A stretch of DNA of 64,000 nucleotides from Streptomyces flavochromogenes (lineage in GTDB: Bacteria; Actinomycetota; Actinomycetes; Streptomycetales; Streptomycetaceae): NCBI RefSeq assembly GCF_000717595.1, contig NZ_JNZO01000002.1:62001-126000 (forward strand). The letters are read 5' to 3'. How positions within the stretch are numbered: position 1 is the first letter of the stretch; every line of letters begins with the position of its first letter. The notes under the pieces were generated by a model. It was not told the origin of the DNA and made no database searches. It worked only from the letters and a program-made list of their open reading frames with translations. This document shows, piece by piece, positions 50,577 to 59,182 of this stretch. The position numbers and the translations under genes were made by a program.

Positions 50577-50598
50577 CCTGACCGGTTGTCCGGTCAGG
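50577..50598. promoter_or_regulatory. Candidate operator upstream of the acyl-CoA dehydrogenase
   Basis: CCTGACCGG (50577-50585) and CCGGTCAGG (50590-50598) are perfect reverse complements around TTGT. Position in the 5' region of the dehydrogenase suggests repression by a TetR-type regulator. It could instead form an mRNA hairpin. Confidence 0.5.
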
Positions 50599-51129
50599 TG
50601 GTGCATCGGCAGTGGTCCCGTCCCGAACAGGCCGACCACTTCATGGTGTTGATCTTTCTGGGAGGGATCAATATCGCCACGATATTTGTCCGAAACCCGA
50701 GCGGTTGACGATTGATTCGGACTGTGTTTCGTGTGGTCTTGGCCTGCTGGGCCCGATCCGCCAGACATTCCGCTTAGTCGTCTTTCTGCCACATGCCATC
50801 GGCAACCAAGCCATGGGCATATGGCCATGAGAGCGCCTCGCTCACCACATGAGCACCTTCATCCCCAAAGAACGGACATTCCGGAAGCCTTCCGCTCCCC
50901 CTCCCGCCCGGCCGGTGCGCCCCTCGGCCCCTCCGGACTCCACCTTCGCGCCCCTCCGGAAGGCCCGCGGAGGTGCTCCCCGGTGGATGGTTGCATCACG
51001 GAGAGTGAGCGTTCCACTCCTCGTGCGCCCCTCCCCGGGGTGCAGGGAAAGGGTTCGTGACCACCGGGGAAAGTGCGGTATTGTTCTCATGCGCGTCCAG
51101 CCGGGGGAAACCCCAGGTCAGACGGGCAA
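50599..51129. other. Intergenic region before tRNA-Pro
   Basis: About 530 bp. No gene is convincing: the open frames here are Pro/Arg-rich by-products of GC bias. The stretch 50650-50830 is less GC-rich than its surroundings. The tRNA promoter should lie near its right end. Confidence 0.4.
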
Positions 51130-51203
<74 letters not shown>

Positions 51204-51223
51204 CTTTTCGAAGTCGCAGATCT

Positions 51224-51268
51224 AGGGGCCGTTTCAGAGCAATCTGAAACGGCCCCTCGATCGTTTTT
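51224..51268 (+). terminator. tRNA terminator
   Basis: A perfect 15-bp stem AGGGGCCGTTTCAGA / TCTGAAACGGCCCCT with GCAA loop (51224-51257) is followed by CGATCGTTTTT. One of the clearest terminators in the window. Confidence 0.9.
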
Positions 51269-51620
51269 GGGGACCGGTTGGGGACCAACTCGCCTGGACC
51301 GCGCCAGCGGGCGACCACGATCGGGCTCGGCAGGGCGCGCGGTGCGCGTAGCACGCCGAGGTGTGCCGGGAGTGCGGCGCCGGTGGCGGTGATCTTGTGC
51401 ACGCCTCTGGAGGGTGCCGGGGTGACGGCCATTGAACTACCCGAGTTCGCGGACGCCGCACAGGCCCCCCAATCGCCACCTCTCTGACCGTGGCGCCGGA
51501 GGTACGGGCCGATGACGCCCCTGGTTCCCGCCCGTGACGGAGTCCGTGCTGCGAGGGTCGCCAGGTGGACGGAGTGGTTGGGTACGTGCATCCAGCCACT
51601 CATTCTCCCCGGGCTTCCTC
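51269..51620 (-). pseudogene. Possible integrase 3'-end remnant
   Basis: On the minus strand the frame leading into the tRNA terminator reads VVARWRGPGELVPNRSP-KTIEGP. Actinomycete tyrosine integrases that insert at tRNA genes often end with similar W/V-P-N-x-SP tails, and the DNA has the repeated GGGGACC at 51269 and 51280. No catalytic R-H-R-Y residues remain. This could be the decayed end of the element that brought the island, or chance. The rest of the stretch shows no gene. Confidence 0.3.
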
Positions 51621-51654
51621 CGCTCGGGGATGAGGCGATGGAGTGGGGGCCTCG

Positions 51655-52155
51655 CGGTACTCCACCGGCACGTGGCGAGGCGCCTGGCCCGGGAGGGTCG
51701 TGACCCCGCGTACGTCATCAACGGTCCGATCGGCCAGAACCTGCGCGCCCTCCGTGGCGAACTGGAGTTCGCACCGAGCCGGATCGGCCTGGCGCCGCCC
51801 TGCACCGCCTTGCCGCAGACGCCGACCGCAGTTCGACGCCGCCCTCCATGCACCTTGCCGGCGCTGCGCGGGCGGGTCGCCAGCTGTCGACCGTATGCCG
51901 GTGGGCGATCAACGCACCCAGCGCCCCGGCCGACATCAGCCGCCTCGCCGACGCTCCCACCCGCGGGACCGAGGGCGAGTTCGACGAGGACGGCGCCGCT
52001 GTCTTCGCCTGCCTGCTCTTCCTCACCGGCCACCCCGAGAGCGCCCAGTTCTGGTGGCAGCTGTCGGCCGGCGCCGGAAACCGGATCGCCGCCCACTGCC
52101 TTCACCTGCACCACCTCGCCCTCGGCGAGTTCCGTTCGCTCTCTGAAGTAGGGGC
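51655..52155 (+). pseudogene. Frameshifted, truncated actinobacterial hypothetical gene
   Basis: Three adjoining pieces in different frames make one coherent protein. Frame 1: HVARRLAREGRDPAYVING-PIGQNLRALRGELEFAPSRIG (to about 51835). Frame 2: FDAALH. Frame 3: LAGAARAGRQLSTVCRWAI ... DGAAVFACLLFLTGHPESAQ-FWWQLSAGAGNRIAAHCLHLHHLALGEFRSL (to about 52145). The third piece matches a Streptomyces hypothetical family I recognise by its LFLTGHPESAQFWWQ block. Two frameshifts within about 40 bp (near 51833-51857) and loss of the 3' end where the pst sequence begins mark it as dead DNA at an island edge. Confidence 0.6.
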
Positions 52156-52267
52156 CGGTGAGCGGAGCCGCCGAGATCCTGGTCCTGCTCCTGGGCCTGG
52201 CATCGCGCATTCGTCGCGATGCCGGGCCCAGGTCCCAGCGGGCACGGAGTGCGGAGTGGACAAGCGA

Positions 52268-53002
52268 TCAGACCGCGGCCGGGGACGGCTCGCAGGTGTT
52301 CGCCAAGTCGATGCGGACCGTCCGGTCGCAGAGCCGTTCCACCTGCGCGGGGTCGTGCGAGACGAGCAGGACCGTCCGGTTGCCGCGCAGAGCCGCCACG
52401 GACTCCTCGACCGTGTCGCGGCTCCGCTCGTCCAGGGCGCTCGTCGGCTCGTCGAGGAGGAGGGCCGCCGGTTCGAGGGCCAAGGCCCGGGCCAGGCAGA
52501 GCCGTTGGCGCTGCCCGTTGGACAGCGTCTGGGCCGGAGTGTCCAGTCGGCCGGAGACCTCGCTCCACAGGCCCGCCTCGCGCAGTGCCTGCTCGACGCG
52601 GTCGTGCATCTCCGTGCGGGACGCCCTCACCAGGTGACGGAGGCCGAACAGGGCGTTGTCCAGGATGCTGCCGCCGAAGACCACGGGTGTCTGCGGCACC
52701 AGGACGACTGTGCTGCGCAGATGTGCGTCCCCCTTGCCGTAACGGACCGGACGCCCGAGGACCTCCACCTCGCCCTGACGGCGGAGCCCGTGGGGCAGCA
52801 GGTCGACCAGGGCGCGGAGCACGGTGGACTTGCCGGCGCCCGACGGGCCGCACAGGCCGGTGGTGGATCCTGCGGCCAGCTCGAACGTCACTGGTCCGAC
52901 CAGGCGCTTGGCGCCGTCGAGGATCTGCAGGTCGCGGACCGCGATGACAGTCCCGTCGACCATCTTGTCCGTGGTCGTGGCACCTGTTGTCACGTCGTCC
53001 AT
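52268..53002 (-). CDS. pstB: Phosphate ABC transporter ATPase PstB-like
   Basis: 244 aa ATPase of the phosphate importer. Walker A GPSGAGKSTVLRAL, signature LSNGQRQRLCLARALALEP, Walker B LLLDEPTSALDE, and VSHDPAQVERLCDR as switch. It departs from the typical PstB signature (LSGGQQQR) and is slightly shorter, so this is a divergent Pst, probably separate from the housekeeping copy. ATG at 53002 overlaps the PstCA stop by 13 bp. Confidence 0.85.
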   Translation of the reverse strand: MDDVTTGATTTDKMVDGTVIAVRDLQILDGAKRLVGPVTFELAAGSTTGLCGPSGAGKSTVLRALVDLLPHGLRRQGEVEVLGRPVRYGKGDAHLRSTVVLVPQTPVVFGGSILDNALFGLRHLVRASRTEMHDRVEQALREAGLWSEVSGRLDTPAQTLSNGQRQRLCLARALALEPAALLLDEPTSALDERSRDTVEESVAALRGNRTVLLVSHDPAQVERLCDRTVRIDLANTCEPSPAAV

Positions 53003-54822
53003 CGTCGTGCTCCTTCGAAGCGGTTGCGCAGGAGGACCGCCAGGCTGAGCAGGCCCGCGGTGATCAGGACCAGGACGAGGGCGCTGCCCCATGCCTGGGC
53101 GATCGCCTCGGGGGCGCCCGAGTCCTGCGACAGGGTGAAGATGTGCGTGGGCAGGGCCTGGACCGGAGCGTTGACGACGCCGGTCGGGAGGGCGGGTGCC
53201 CCGAAGAACACCGTGGCGGTGAAGATCAAGGGGGCCGTCTCGCCTGCCGCGCGGGCCAGGCCGAGCAGCAGGCCGGTGAGCGTGGCCGGCCAGGTGTACG
53301 GGATGACCACGGAGCGGACGTACTGGGAGCTGGTGAGGCCCAGGGCGAATGCGGCCTCGGTGATCTCCGCCGGCATGCTCCGGATCCGGCCCGCGGTGGT
53401 GAGGGCGACCACCGGCACCACCACGGGCACCAGGACCACGGCGCCGGCCAGCCAGGAACGGCCCCAGCCCATGGTCGTGCAGAAGAGGACGTACCCCGCC
53501 AGGCCCAGCAGGATGGTCGGCGTCCCGCCGATCGCCACGGTCAGGGTCTCCAGGACGCGGGCGGTCTTCGCGGAGGCACGCGTGCCGATCACGATGCCCG
53601 CTCCGTAGCCGAGCGGAAGTGCGATCAGCGCCGTCGTCGCGAGGAGCAGGAGCGTACCGAGGATCTGGTCGCGGATGCCGCCACCTGCCGCGCCCTCGGA
53701 AGGCGAGAACCAGAAGACTGGATTGAGTGCCGCGCCGCCGCGGGCCAGCAGGATGCCGAGCATGCCGACGAGCAGGGCCCCCGGCAGCAGCAGGGCCCCG
53801 AGACGGACGACGGTGGTGACCCGGTCCTTCGGAGTGCGCAGCCACGCGGAGGACCGACGGGCACGCGGGGCGCGCGCGGTCCGTCCCGTGGAGCCGCGGG
53901 TCCCCCATACGGTGGCTACGGCGACCAGGGCCAGCAGGATGACGCCCAGTCCGCACAGTGCTGCGAAGTACGGGCCGGAGGTGCCCGCCAGCATCGGCTC
54001 GGGGCCTGCCAGCTTGGTGGTGAGCGTCTGACCGGGGCGTACGAGTGAGGCGAAGATGTCCCCCAGCGATTCCGGCAACCGTCCGTCGGCGCGGCCGATG
54101 ACCATGAAGACCGCGATGGCCTCACCCAGTGCACGGGCCAGGCCGAGGAGGACGCCGGCGCGCATGCCCGACCGGGCCTGGGGCAGGACGGCGGATCGGA
54201 CGACCTCGCGGCGGGTCAGGCCGAGGGAGTACGCCGCCTCCCGGTACCGGCCGGGTACGGCGGCCAGTGCGTCCACGCTGACCGCCACGATCGTCGGCGT
54301 GATCATCACGGCGAGGACGATGCCGGCGGCGAGGAGGCTGTCGCCGCCGGGCACGTCACCGAGGTCTGCCACGAACGGCCGGATCACCATGATGCCGATC
54401 AGGCCGTAGACGATGGAGGGGACCGCTGCCAGGAGTTCGATGCTCAGGCGCAGTGGCTTGGCGAGACGGGGCGGCAGGTACTCGGACAGGGCGATGGCCG
54501 CCGCCCAGCCGATCGGGACGGCGAGCACCAGTGCCAGGACGCACACGGCCGCCGAGCCGTAGATCATGGCCAGGCCGCCGAAGGCGAGGGTCCCAGGATT
54601 CCAGGTGGACGAGGTGAACAGGGCCGCCCAGTCGACGGTACCGCTCGCGATGCCCGTGACCAGGTAGCCGAGCAGGACGGCCAGGGTGAGCAGTACGGAC
54701 AGGATGCCGCTGTACGCCCAACCCCAGACCCATCTCGCCCGGCTGCCGCGGCCGCTCCCGGAGGAGGGCCGCGGCAGGGTGGGTCCGGGCGCCTGGGCGG
54801 GGCGCTCCAGAGTGAGACCCAT
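52990..54822 (-). CDS. Fused phosphate permease PstC-PstA
   Basis: 610 aa membrane protein equal to PstC plus PstA. Residues 30-310 are PstC-like with EAA loop EAAYSLGLTRREVVRSAVLP; an Arg/Ala-rich linker follows (about 312-335); residues 340-605 are PstA-like with EAA loop EAAFALGLTSSQYVRSVVIP. About 12 transmembrane segments in total. Normal pst systems have two separate permeases, so this single-chain form is unusual. It starts two bp after pstS. Phosphate and arsenate both use Pst, which matters for its position beside an arsenic locus. Confidence 0.88.
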   Translation of the reverse strand: MGLTLERPAQAPGPTLPRPSSGSGRGSRARWVWGWAYSGILSVLLTLAVLLGYLVTGIASGTVDWAALFTSSTWNPGTLAFGGLAMIYGSAAVCVLALVLAVPIGWAAAIALSEYLPPRLAKPLRLSIELLAAVPSIVYGLIGIMVIRPFVADLGDVPGGDSLLAAGIVLAVMITPTIVAVSVDALAAVPGRYREAAYSLGLTRREVVRSAVLPQARSGMRAGVLLGLARALGEAIAVFMVIGRADGRLPESLGDIFASLVRPGQTLTTKLAGPEPMLAGTSGPYFAALCGLGVILLALVAVATVWGTRGSTGRTARAPRARRSSAWLRTPKDRVTTVVRLGALLLPGALLVGMLGILLARGGAALNPVFWFSPSEGAAGGGIRDQILGTLLLLATTALIALPLGYGAGIVIGTRASAKTARVLETLTVAIGGTPTILLGLAGYVLFCTTMGWGRSWLAGAVVLVPVVVPVVALTTAGRIRSMPAEITEAAFALGLTSSQYVRSVVIPYTWPATLTGLLLGLARAAGETAPLIFTATVFFGAPALPTGVVNAPVQALPTHIFTLSQDSGAPEAIAQAWGSALVLVLITAGLLSLAVLLRNRFEGARRWTT

Positions 54823-54824
54823 GG

Positions 54825-55745
54825 TCAGAGGCCCATCTGCTCGCGCGTGAGGTAGCCGTGCTTGGGCAGCAGCTTCTGGCCCTCGGGCGAGAGGATGTAG
54901 TCGATGTACTGCTTGACGGTGCCCTTCGGCTTGCCGTTGGTGATCATGTACAGCGGACGGGTCATCGGGTACTTGCCGGACGCCACGTTCGCCAGGGTGG
55001 GGGCGACGCCCTCCAGAGGCACGGCGACCAGCTCGGGGTGACCGTCGATGAAGCCGGTCGACAGCGGGGCGACGGAACCGCGGGTGGACTTCAGCTTGTT
55101 GCGGGTCTCCAGGTTGCCGCCGACGATGGCGTAGTTCGCGGACTTGGGCGGGGCCGGCGGCTCGTCCTTGCCGTAGATGAACTTGTCGAGCACCTCACGG
55201 GTGCCGCGGCCGGGCTCCTTGTCGTACACGAAGACCTGGAGGTCGGGGCCGCCGACCTCCTTCCAGTTGGTGATCTTCCCCTCGAACAGGCCCGCCACCT
55301 GCGCCTTGGACAGGCCCTTGACCCCGCCGTCGGCCACTTCCTTCGTGATGATGACGCCGACGGCGTCCGCGCCGATCTGCGTGGTGACGAAGTCCGTGTC
55401 GGGGTACGCCTTGTGGTCCTTCTCGGACAAGGGCTTGGAACTGAGGGCGATGTTGATCTGGCCGGTCCCGAGCTGGGAGATGCCGCCGGCGGAGCCGCCC
55501 TGAGTGGCGACGGTGATGTTCAGGCCCTTGGCCTTCAGTGCCTCGGCGGCGTCGGAGGCGACCGGAGCGACGGTGGTGGAGCCGCTGGCCTGGATGGCGT
55601 CCGAGTCGGCCTTCGCGGAGCCGGCGCAGCCGGTCAGGGCGGCTGAGAGGAGGAGAACGGCGGAGGCGGCAGAGGCGCTCTGGCGGACACGCCGTCCGGT
55701 GAGGCGCGATGCTCTACTGCGGATTTCTTTGGACATGAAAGACAT
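54825..55745 (-). CDS. pstS: Phosphate-binding lipoprotein PstS
   Basis: 306 aa substrate-binding protein. Lipoprotein signal: RLTGRRVRQS, hydrophobic ASAASAVLLLSAA, lipobox LTGC (Cys near 36). The mature protein begins with the phosphate-binding IQASGSTTVAPVA block, then TQGGSAGGISQLGTGQINIALSSK and REVLDKFIYG; GRGTRE matches the second phosphate contact. ATG at 55745 has AAAGG nine bases upstream; ATG 55736 is an alternative. First gene of the pstS-CA-B operon, divergent from the arsenic operon. Confidence 0.92.
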   Translation of the reverse strand: MSFMSKEIRSRASRLTGRRVRQSASAASAVLLLSAALTGCAGSAKADSDAIQASGSTTVAPVASDAAEALKAKGLNITVATQGGSAGGISQLGTGQINIALSSKPLSEKDHKAYPDTDFVTTQIGADAVGVIITKEVADGGVKGLSKAQVAGLFEGKITNWKEVGGPDLQVFVYDKEPGRGTREVLDKFIYGKDEPPAPPKSANYAIVGGNLETRNKLKSTRGSVAPLSTGFIDGHPELVAVPLEGVAPTLANVASGKYPMTRPLYMITNGKPKGTVKQYIDYILSPEGQKLLPKHGYLTREQMGL

Positions 55746-56601
55746 GGCGGTGCCTTTGCGGTGATGGAAGGGGTGGGAGTCGGGGAAAGCCGTCGGTGGA
55801 TCGCCGCGGCTAGGGCCCCGTACGGCAAGCAGGTCTGGGGTCGGGACGGAGAAGGGGCGCAGTCGTGCCGACGGCGGCACCCCCGCCGTGGGGACGAGGC
55901 GGGCGGACACTGGCGAGCCTGCAGGCGCTCCGCGGGCGCGGCGTGGGACACCGAGGGTGCGGGTGATGGCTGCCGGCGACGCGCAGCCGAGATGTCCTTG
56001 CGATCCTTACCGCGTTCCCCGTTGAACTCGCTCAGGACCCTTGGGCTGCCGTAGGACGCTCGCGACCTGAGCGACGATGCTCGGCCCACTCCCCATTGAC
56101 AGGGCTGAAGCATCAAGGCATCGGTACCCGTTCACCCGCTGACCCCGGGTGCGGACCGCGATGCCGTGGGCGAACGCTACCGCCTCGGAGTCGCCCTGGC
56201 GAGATCTTGAGGGGCGAAATCATCGATGATCAGCGATTGAATTTGAGTCACACGCCGGGTCGGCTGGTGAGTTGCCGGAGGTCGGCCACGAATTCCGAAG
56301 ACGCGTGGGTCGCTGGTCGACACCCCCGCTTCATGCAGCTTCAAGCTGTGTGAACAACCGGATTCAAGGGCGTGACCTCTTTTCGCAACCAGCTACAGAC
56401 GAGGGCGAATCGGGGCAGCGGTGCTCTGTGGCAACGGGGGGTCGGGGAGATGGGCTTTCAGTCATTCATCGATCTATTGACATACATCGCTCAACGCTGG
56501 CAGGGTTCCGGCCGTCGGTCGACAGCGTCGTTACCGACCTGGGCTCTGACCCGGCCCCAACTCGACCCGTCACGCTCCTTGATCACTCCCTGGGGGGAAG
56601 T
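55746..56601. other. Divergent control region between pst and the organoarsenical operon
   Basis: About 855 bp with no convincing gene and lower GC in 56205-56500 than around it. It holds a perfect palindrome ATCATCGATGAT (56219-56230), a second TCATCGAT at 56466-56473, a TTGACA at 56476-56481, and a TTGAC...ATCAA pair near 56097-56116. These are candidate ArsR-type operator or promoter elements. A lone GTTCACC at about 56130 is half of a PHO box at most. Confidence 0.45.
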
Positions 56602-57852
56602 GTGAGTAGTCCCCGTGTTCTGGTTGCCTCCGCGTTCGAAGCGGAGCTCCAGCCCTTGACGTCCGCGTGTGCGGCCGCCGCTCTACAGCAGCATGGCGCC
56701 GACGTCGTCGGCTGGGACGCGCACCTGCTTCCCGACGCCATTCCGGAAGGCCCCTTCGACCTCACGCTCGTCTCGGTCCAGCAGTTCGAGGGTCTCGAGC
56801 GGGGAATCGCCCTGGCGCGCAGGGTCTCGGAGGCGTACGGCACCACGGTCGTGACCTTCGGCCAGTACGCGCAGATGAACCACCGGGAGTTCCTCGAAGT
56901 CGCCGACGGCATCATCATGGAGGAGCCCGAACTCATCAGCGAGGAGCTGGCCCAGCTCGCCGCCGGCACCATCGCGCTCGACGCGGTGCCCGCCCTGATG
57001 ACCCGCACGGGCATGCGGCCCAAGCCCCCGCGCCGGCGCATCTCGGTCACCAGGCCCGCCCGGGACCTCTTCCCCTCCCTCGTGCACTACCCGGCGCATC
57101 ACTCGCCGTTCGGCCTGATGGGCAACATCGAGGCGTCCCGCGGCTGCCACCACAAGTGCACCTACTGCTCCGTCTACGGCGCGTACGACGGCGGTGTCGC
57201 CGCCTACGACGCCGACAGCGTCCTGGCCGACGCACTGCAGCTGGCGGAGGAGGGCGTCCGGCACTTCTGCTTCATCGACGCCGAGTTCTTCAACTCCCGC
57301 ACCATCGGCATCGGTGTGGTCGAGCGACTCGTCGAGGCCATCGGCCCCATCACGTTCGAGTTCACCACCCGTGTCGACCACGTCCTCGACTACACCAAGG
57401 AACTGGAGAAGCTCGTCTCGCTCGGGCTGCGCCGCGTCACCTGCGCACTCGAGTTCCCCTCCAACCGCATCCTGCGCATCTTCGACAAGCACATCGATGT
57501 CGACCACATGCGCGAGGCGGTCGACGAGGCCGAGCGGATCGGCTTCGAGCTCTACCCGACGTTCATCCCGTTCACCCCGTGGATCGAGTACGAGGAGCTC
57601 CTCGGCTTCGAGGACTGGCTGGTCGAGACGGGCCTCGCCCGCGTCACCGACCCCACCGCCCTGCAGACCCGACTGCTGCTGTTCAAGGGCTCCCCGCTGC
57701 TCTCCTCGCCCTGGATGGAGGACATCGCCACCGTCGACCGCGGCTTCTGGGTGGAGTGGACCCACCCCGACAAGCGCGTCGAGGAGCTCTGGCAGGAGCG
57801 CCGCACCGACGCCGAGGACGCGGGCAAGATCCGCTGCTGCGTGAAGTGCTGA
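56602..57852 (+). CDS. arsL: ArsL-type radical SAM enzyme (C-As bond formation)
   Basis: 416 aa. Residues 1-130 form a B12-binding-like Rossmann domain (VLVASAFEAELQPLTSACAAA ... ADGIIMEEPELISEEL). The radical SAM motif is C182-HHK-C186-TY-C189 after MGNIEASRG. The last six residues are R-C-C-V-K-C (C412, C413, C416), matching the C-terminal RCCLKC-type motif I recall for ArsL of Burkholderia gladioli, which moves the 3-amino-3-carboxypropyl group of SAM to As(III) in arsinothricin synthesis. A generic B12-radical SAM enzyme is the alternative. GTG at 56602 with GGGGGAA upstream; the longer upstream frame has no family likeness. arsM lies three genes downstream. Confidence 0.85.
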   Translation: MSSPRVLVASAFEAELQPLTSACAAAALQQHGADVVGWDAHLLPDAIPEGPFDLTLVSVQQFEGLERGIALARRVSEAYGTTVVTFGQYAQMNHREFLEVADGIIMEEPELISEELAQLAAGTIALDAVPALMTRTGMRPKPPRRRISVTRPARDLFPSLVHYPAHHSPFGLMGNIEASRGCHHKCTYCSVYGAYDGGVAAYDADSVLADALQLAEEGVRHFCFIDAEFFNSRTIGIGVVERLVEAIGPITFEFTTRVDHVLDYTKELEKLVSLGLRRVTCALEFPSNRILRIFDKHIDVDHMREAVDEAERIGFELYPTFIPFTPWIEYEELLGFEDWLVETGLARVTDPTALQTRLLLFKGSPLLSSPWMEDIATVDRGFWVEWTHPDKRVEELWQERRTDAEDAGKIRCCVKC

Positions 57853-57882
57853 CCCACCCGCTCACAAGAAAAGGACACTGAC

Positions 57883-59145
57883 ATGGGTGGATCACCCCGC
57901 GTCGTCATCTCCACCGGCCAGGCCCTCCCGGACATGGACTGGACCGGCGAACTCGACGGCCTCACCGACTCGTGGCCGTACCTCGGACCCACCTGGCTCC
58001 GCGCCACGGAGAAGGTACTCCCCGACGTCCAGCCCTGGCACACCCTCGCCCACCGCGCCCGCGGCGAGCTGGCCCTCCTCCCCGGCTACATCCTCACCAC
58101 CCCGCCCGTCGTCGACCACGAGCCGCGCACCTACCTCGGATGGCAGGCGCCCTCCGGTGAAGAGGTCTGCTGCGGCGCAGAGACCGACGCCGCGCGCAGC
58201 GACGAGGTCGACGCCCTGGGAACCGAGCCCTTCTTCCCGACGCTCCTGCTCGGCTCCCCACTGGGCTACCGCACCGAGGTCGCCTACAACTTCTGGACCC
58301 CCACCCTGATGGGGTCCATAGTCGACAAGCTCGTGCCCGCCGCGTTCGAGGCAGGCATCCGCTGCATCGTCGCCCCCTGGATCCCCAGCCGGCGCGGCAA
58401 CGACGCCCTCGTCGACGCGCTCGACGCCGCCGGCGCGTCCACCACCTTCTGGGGCTACGAGGACTTCATGAGCCTCGACGCGCCGAACTGGGAAGGACAC
58501 CTCGCCGCCCTGCCGCTGAAGAAGCGTCAGCGCATCAAGGGCGACGTCCGCCGCGCCGAGGCCGCCGGCGTGACCATCGAGCGCGTCGACGGCACCGACA
58601 TCCGGCCTTACGTCGCCCGTATCGCCGAACTCACCTGCCTCAACCGGGAGAAGAACGGGGCCGGCGAGGAGCCCGAGCACATCGTCGGCATCCTCTCCGC
58701 GCTCATCGACGAGGGCGCGGATGTCCGCGCCTACCTCGGCTACAAGGACGGCGCGCTCGTCGCCACCTGCGTCACCATCCGCAAGAACCACCGCCTCTTC
58801 CCGAAGTGGGCCGGCTTCGACTACGCCGCGATCGGCGAGCGCAGCGGCATCTACTTCGCCCTCGTCCTGGACGCGCCCGTCCGCGACGCCTACGCCGAGG
58901 GGCTGCGCACCGTCGAGTTCGGCGCCGGAGCCCACCAGGCGAAGGCCCTTCGCGGCTGCACCCCGCGCGAAGTCCGTACGTCGATGCTGCTCTCCGACCC
59001 GGCGCTGCGGCCGCAGGCGAGCGCCTGGCTCGACGCCTTCGGCAACAGCAGGCGCGTCGCGTTCGGCGCCGCGTCCCCCGCCCCGGCCCAGCCCGCGAAC
59101 CTGCCCCTCCTGGGCGGCTCCGGCGACAGCGGCTGCTGCGGCTGA
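57883..59145 (+). CDS. FemAB/GNAT-superfamily (PF04339-like) transferase
   Basis: 420 aa cytoplasmic protein. The N-terminal half is of the peptidogalycan-biosynthesis type (DSWPYLGPTWLRATEKVLPDV, EVAYNFWTPTLMGSIVDKLV); the C-terminal half is a GNAT-like fold (LPLKKRQRIKGDVRRAEAAG, TVEFGAGAHQAKALRGCTPREVRTS). Such proteins transfer acyl or aminoacyl groups to amines. It lies between arsL and the GTPase, so it may tailor or protect the amino group of the arsenical, in the way ArsN acetylates arsinothricin; this is inference. Paired Cys occur at C96-C97 and at the end (GCCG, C418-C419), possibly for As(III). The ATG follows GAAAAGGACACTGAC. Confidence 0.75.
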   Translation: MGGSPRVVISTGQALPDMDWTGELDGLTDSWPYLGPTWLRATEKVLPDVQPWHTLAHRARGELALLPGYILTTPPVVDHEPRTYLGWQAPSGEEVCCGAETDAARSDEVDALGTEPFFPTLLLGSPLGYRTEVAYNFWTPTLMGSIVDKLVPAAFEAGIRCIVAPWIPSRRGNDALVDALDAAGASTTFWGYEDFMSLDAPNWEGHLAALPLKKRQRIKGDVRRAEAAGVTIERVDGTDIRPYVARIAELTCLNREKNGAGEEPEHIVGILSALIDEGADVRAYLGYKDGALVATCVTIRKNHRLFPKWAGFDYAAIGERSGIYFALVLDAPVRDAYAEGLRTVEFGAGAHQAKALRGCTPREVRTSMLLSDPALRPQASAWLDAFGNSRRVAFGAASPAPAQPANLPLLGGSGDSGCCG

Positions 59146-59182
59146 CCCTGCCCGACTCCACGACAAGGACGAGAAGGACCAC

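Noticed and set aside
56130..56150. PHO box for pstS
   Set aside because: Only one GTTCACC-like unit is visible, on the wrong strand and far from pstS. Direct repeats with 11-bp spacing, as bound by PhoP, were not found by eye.
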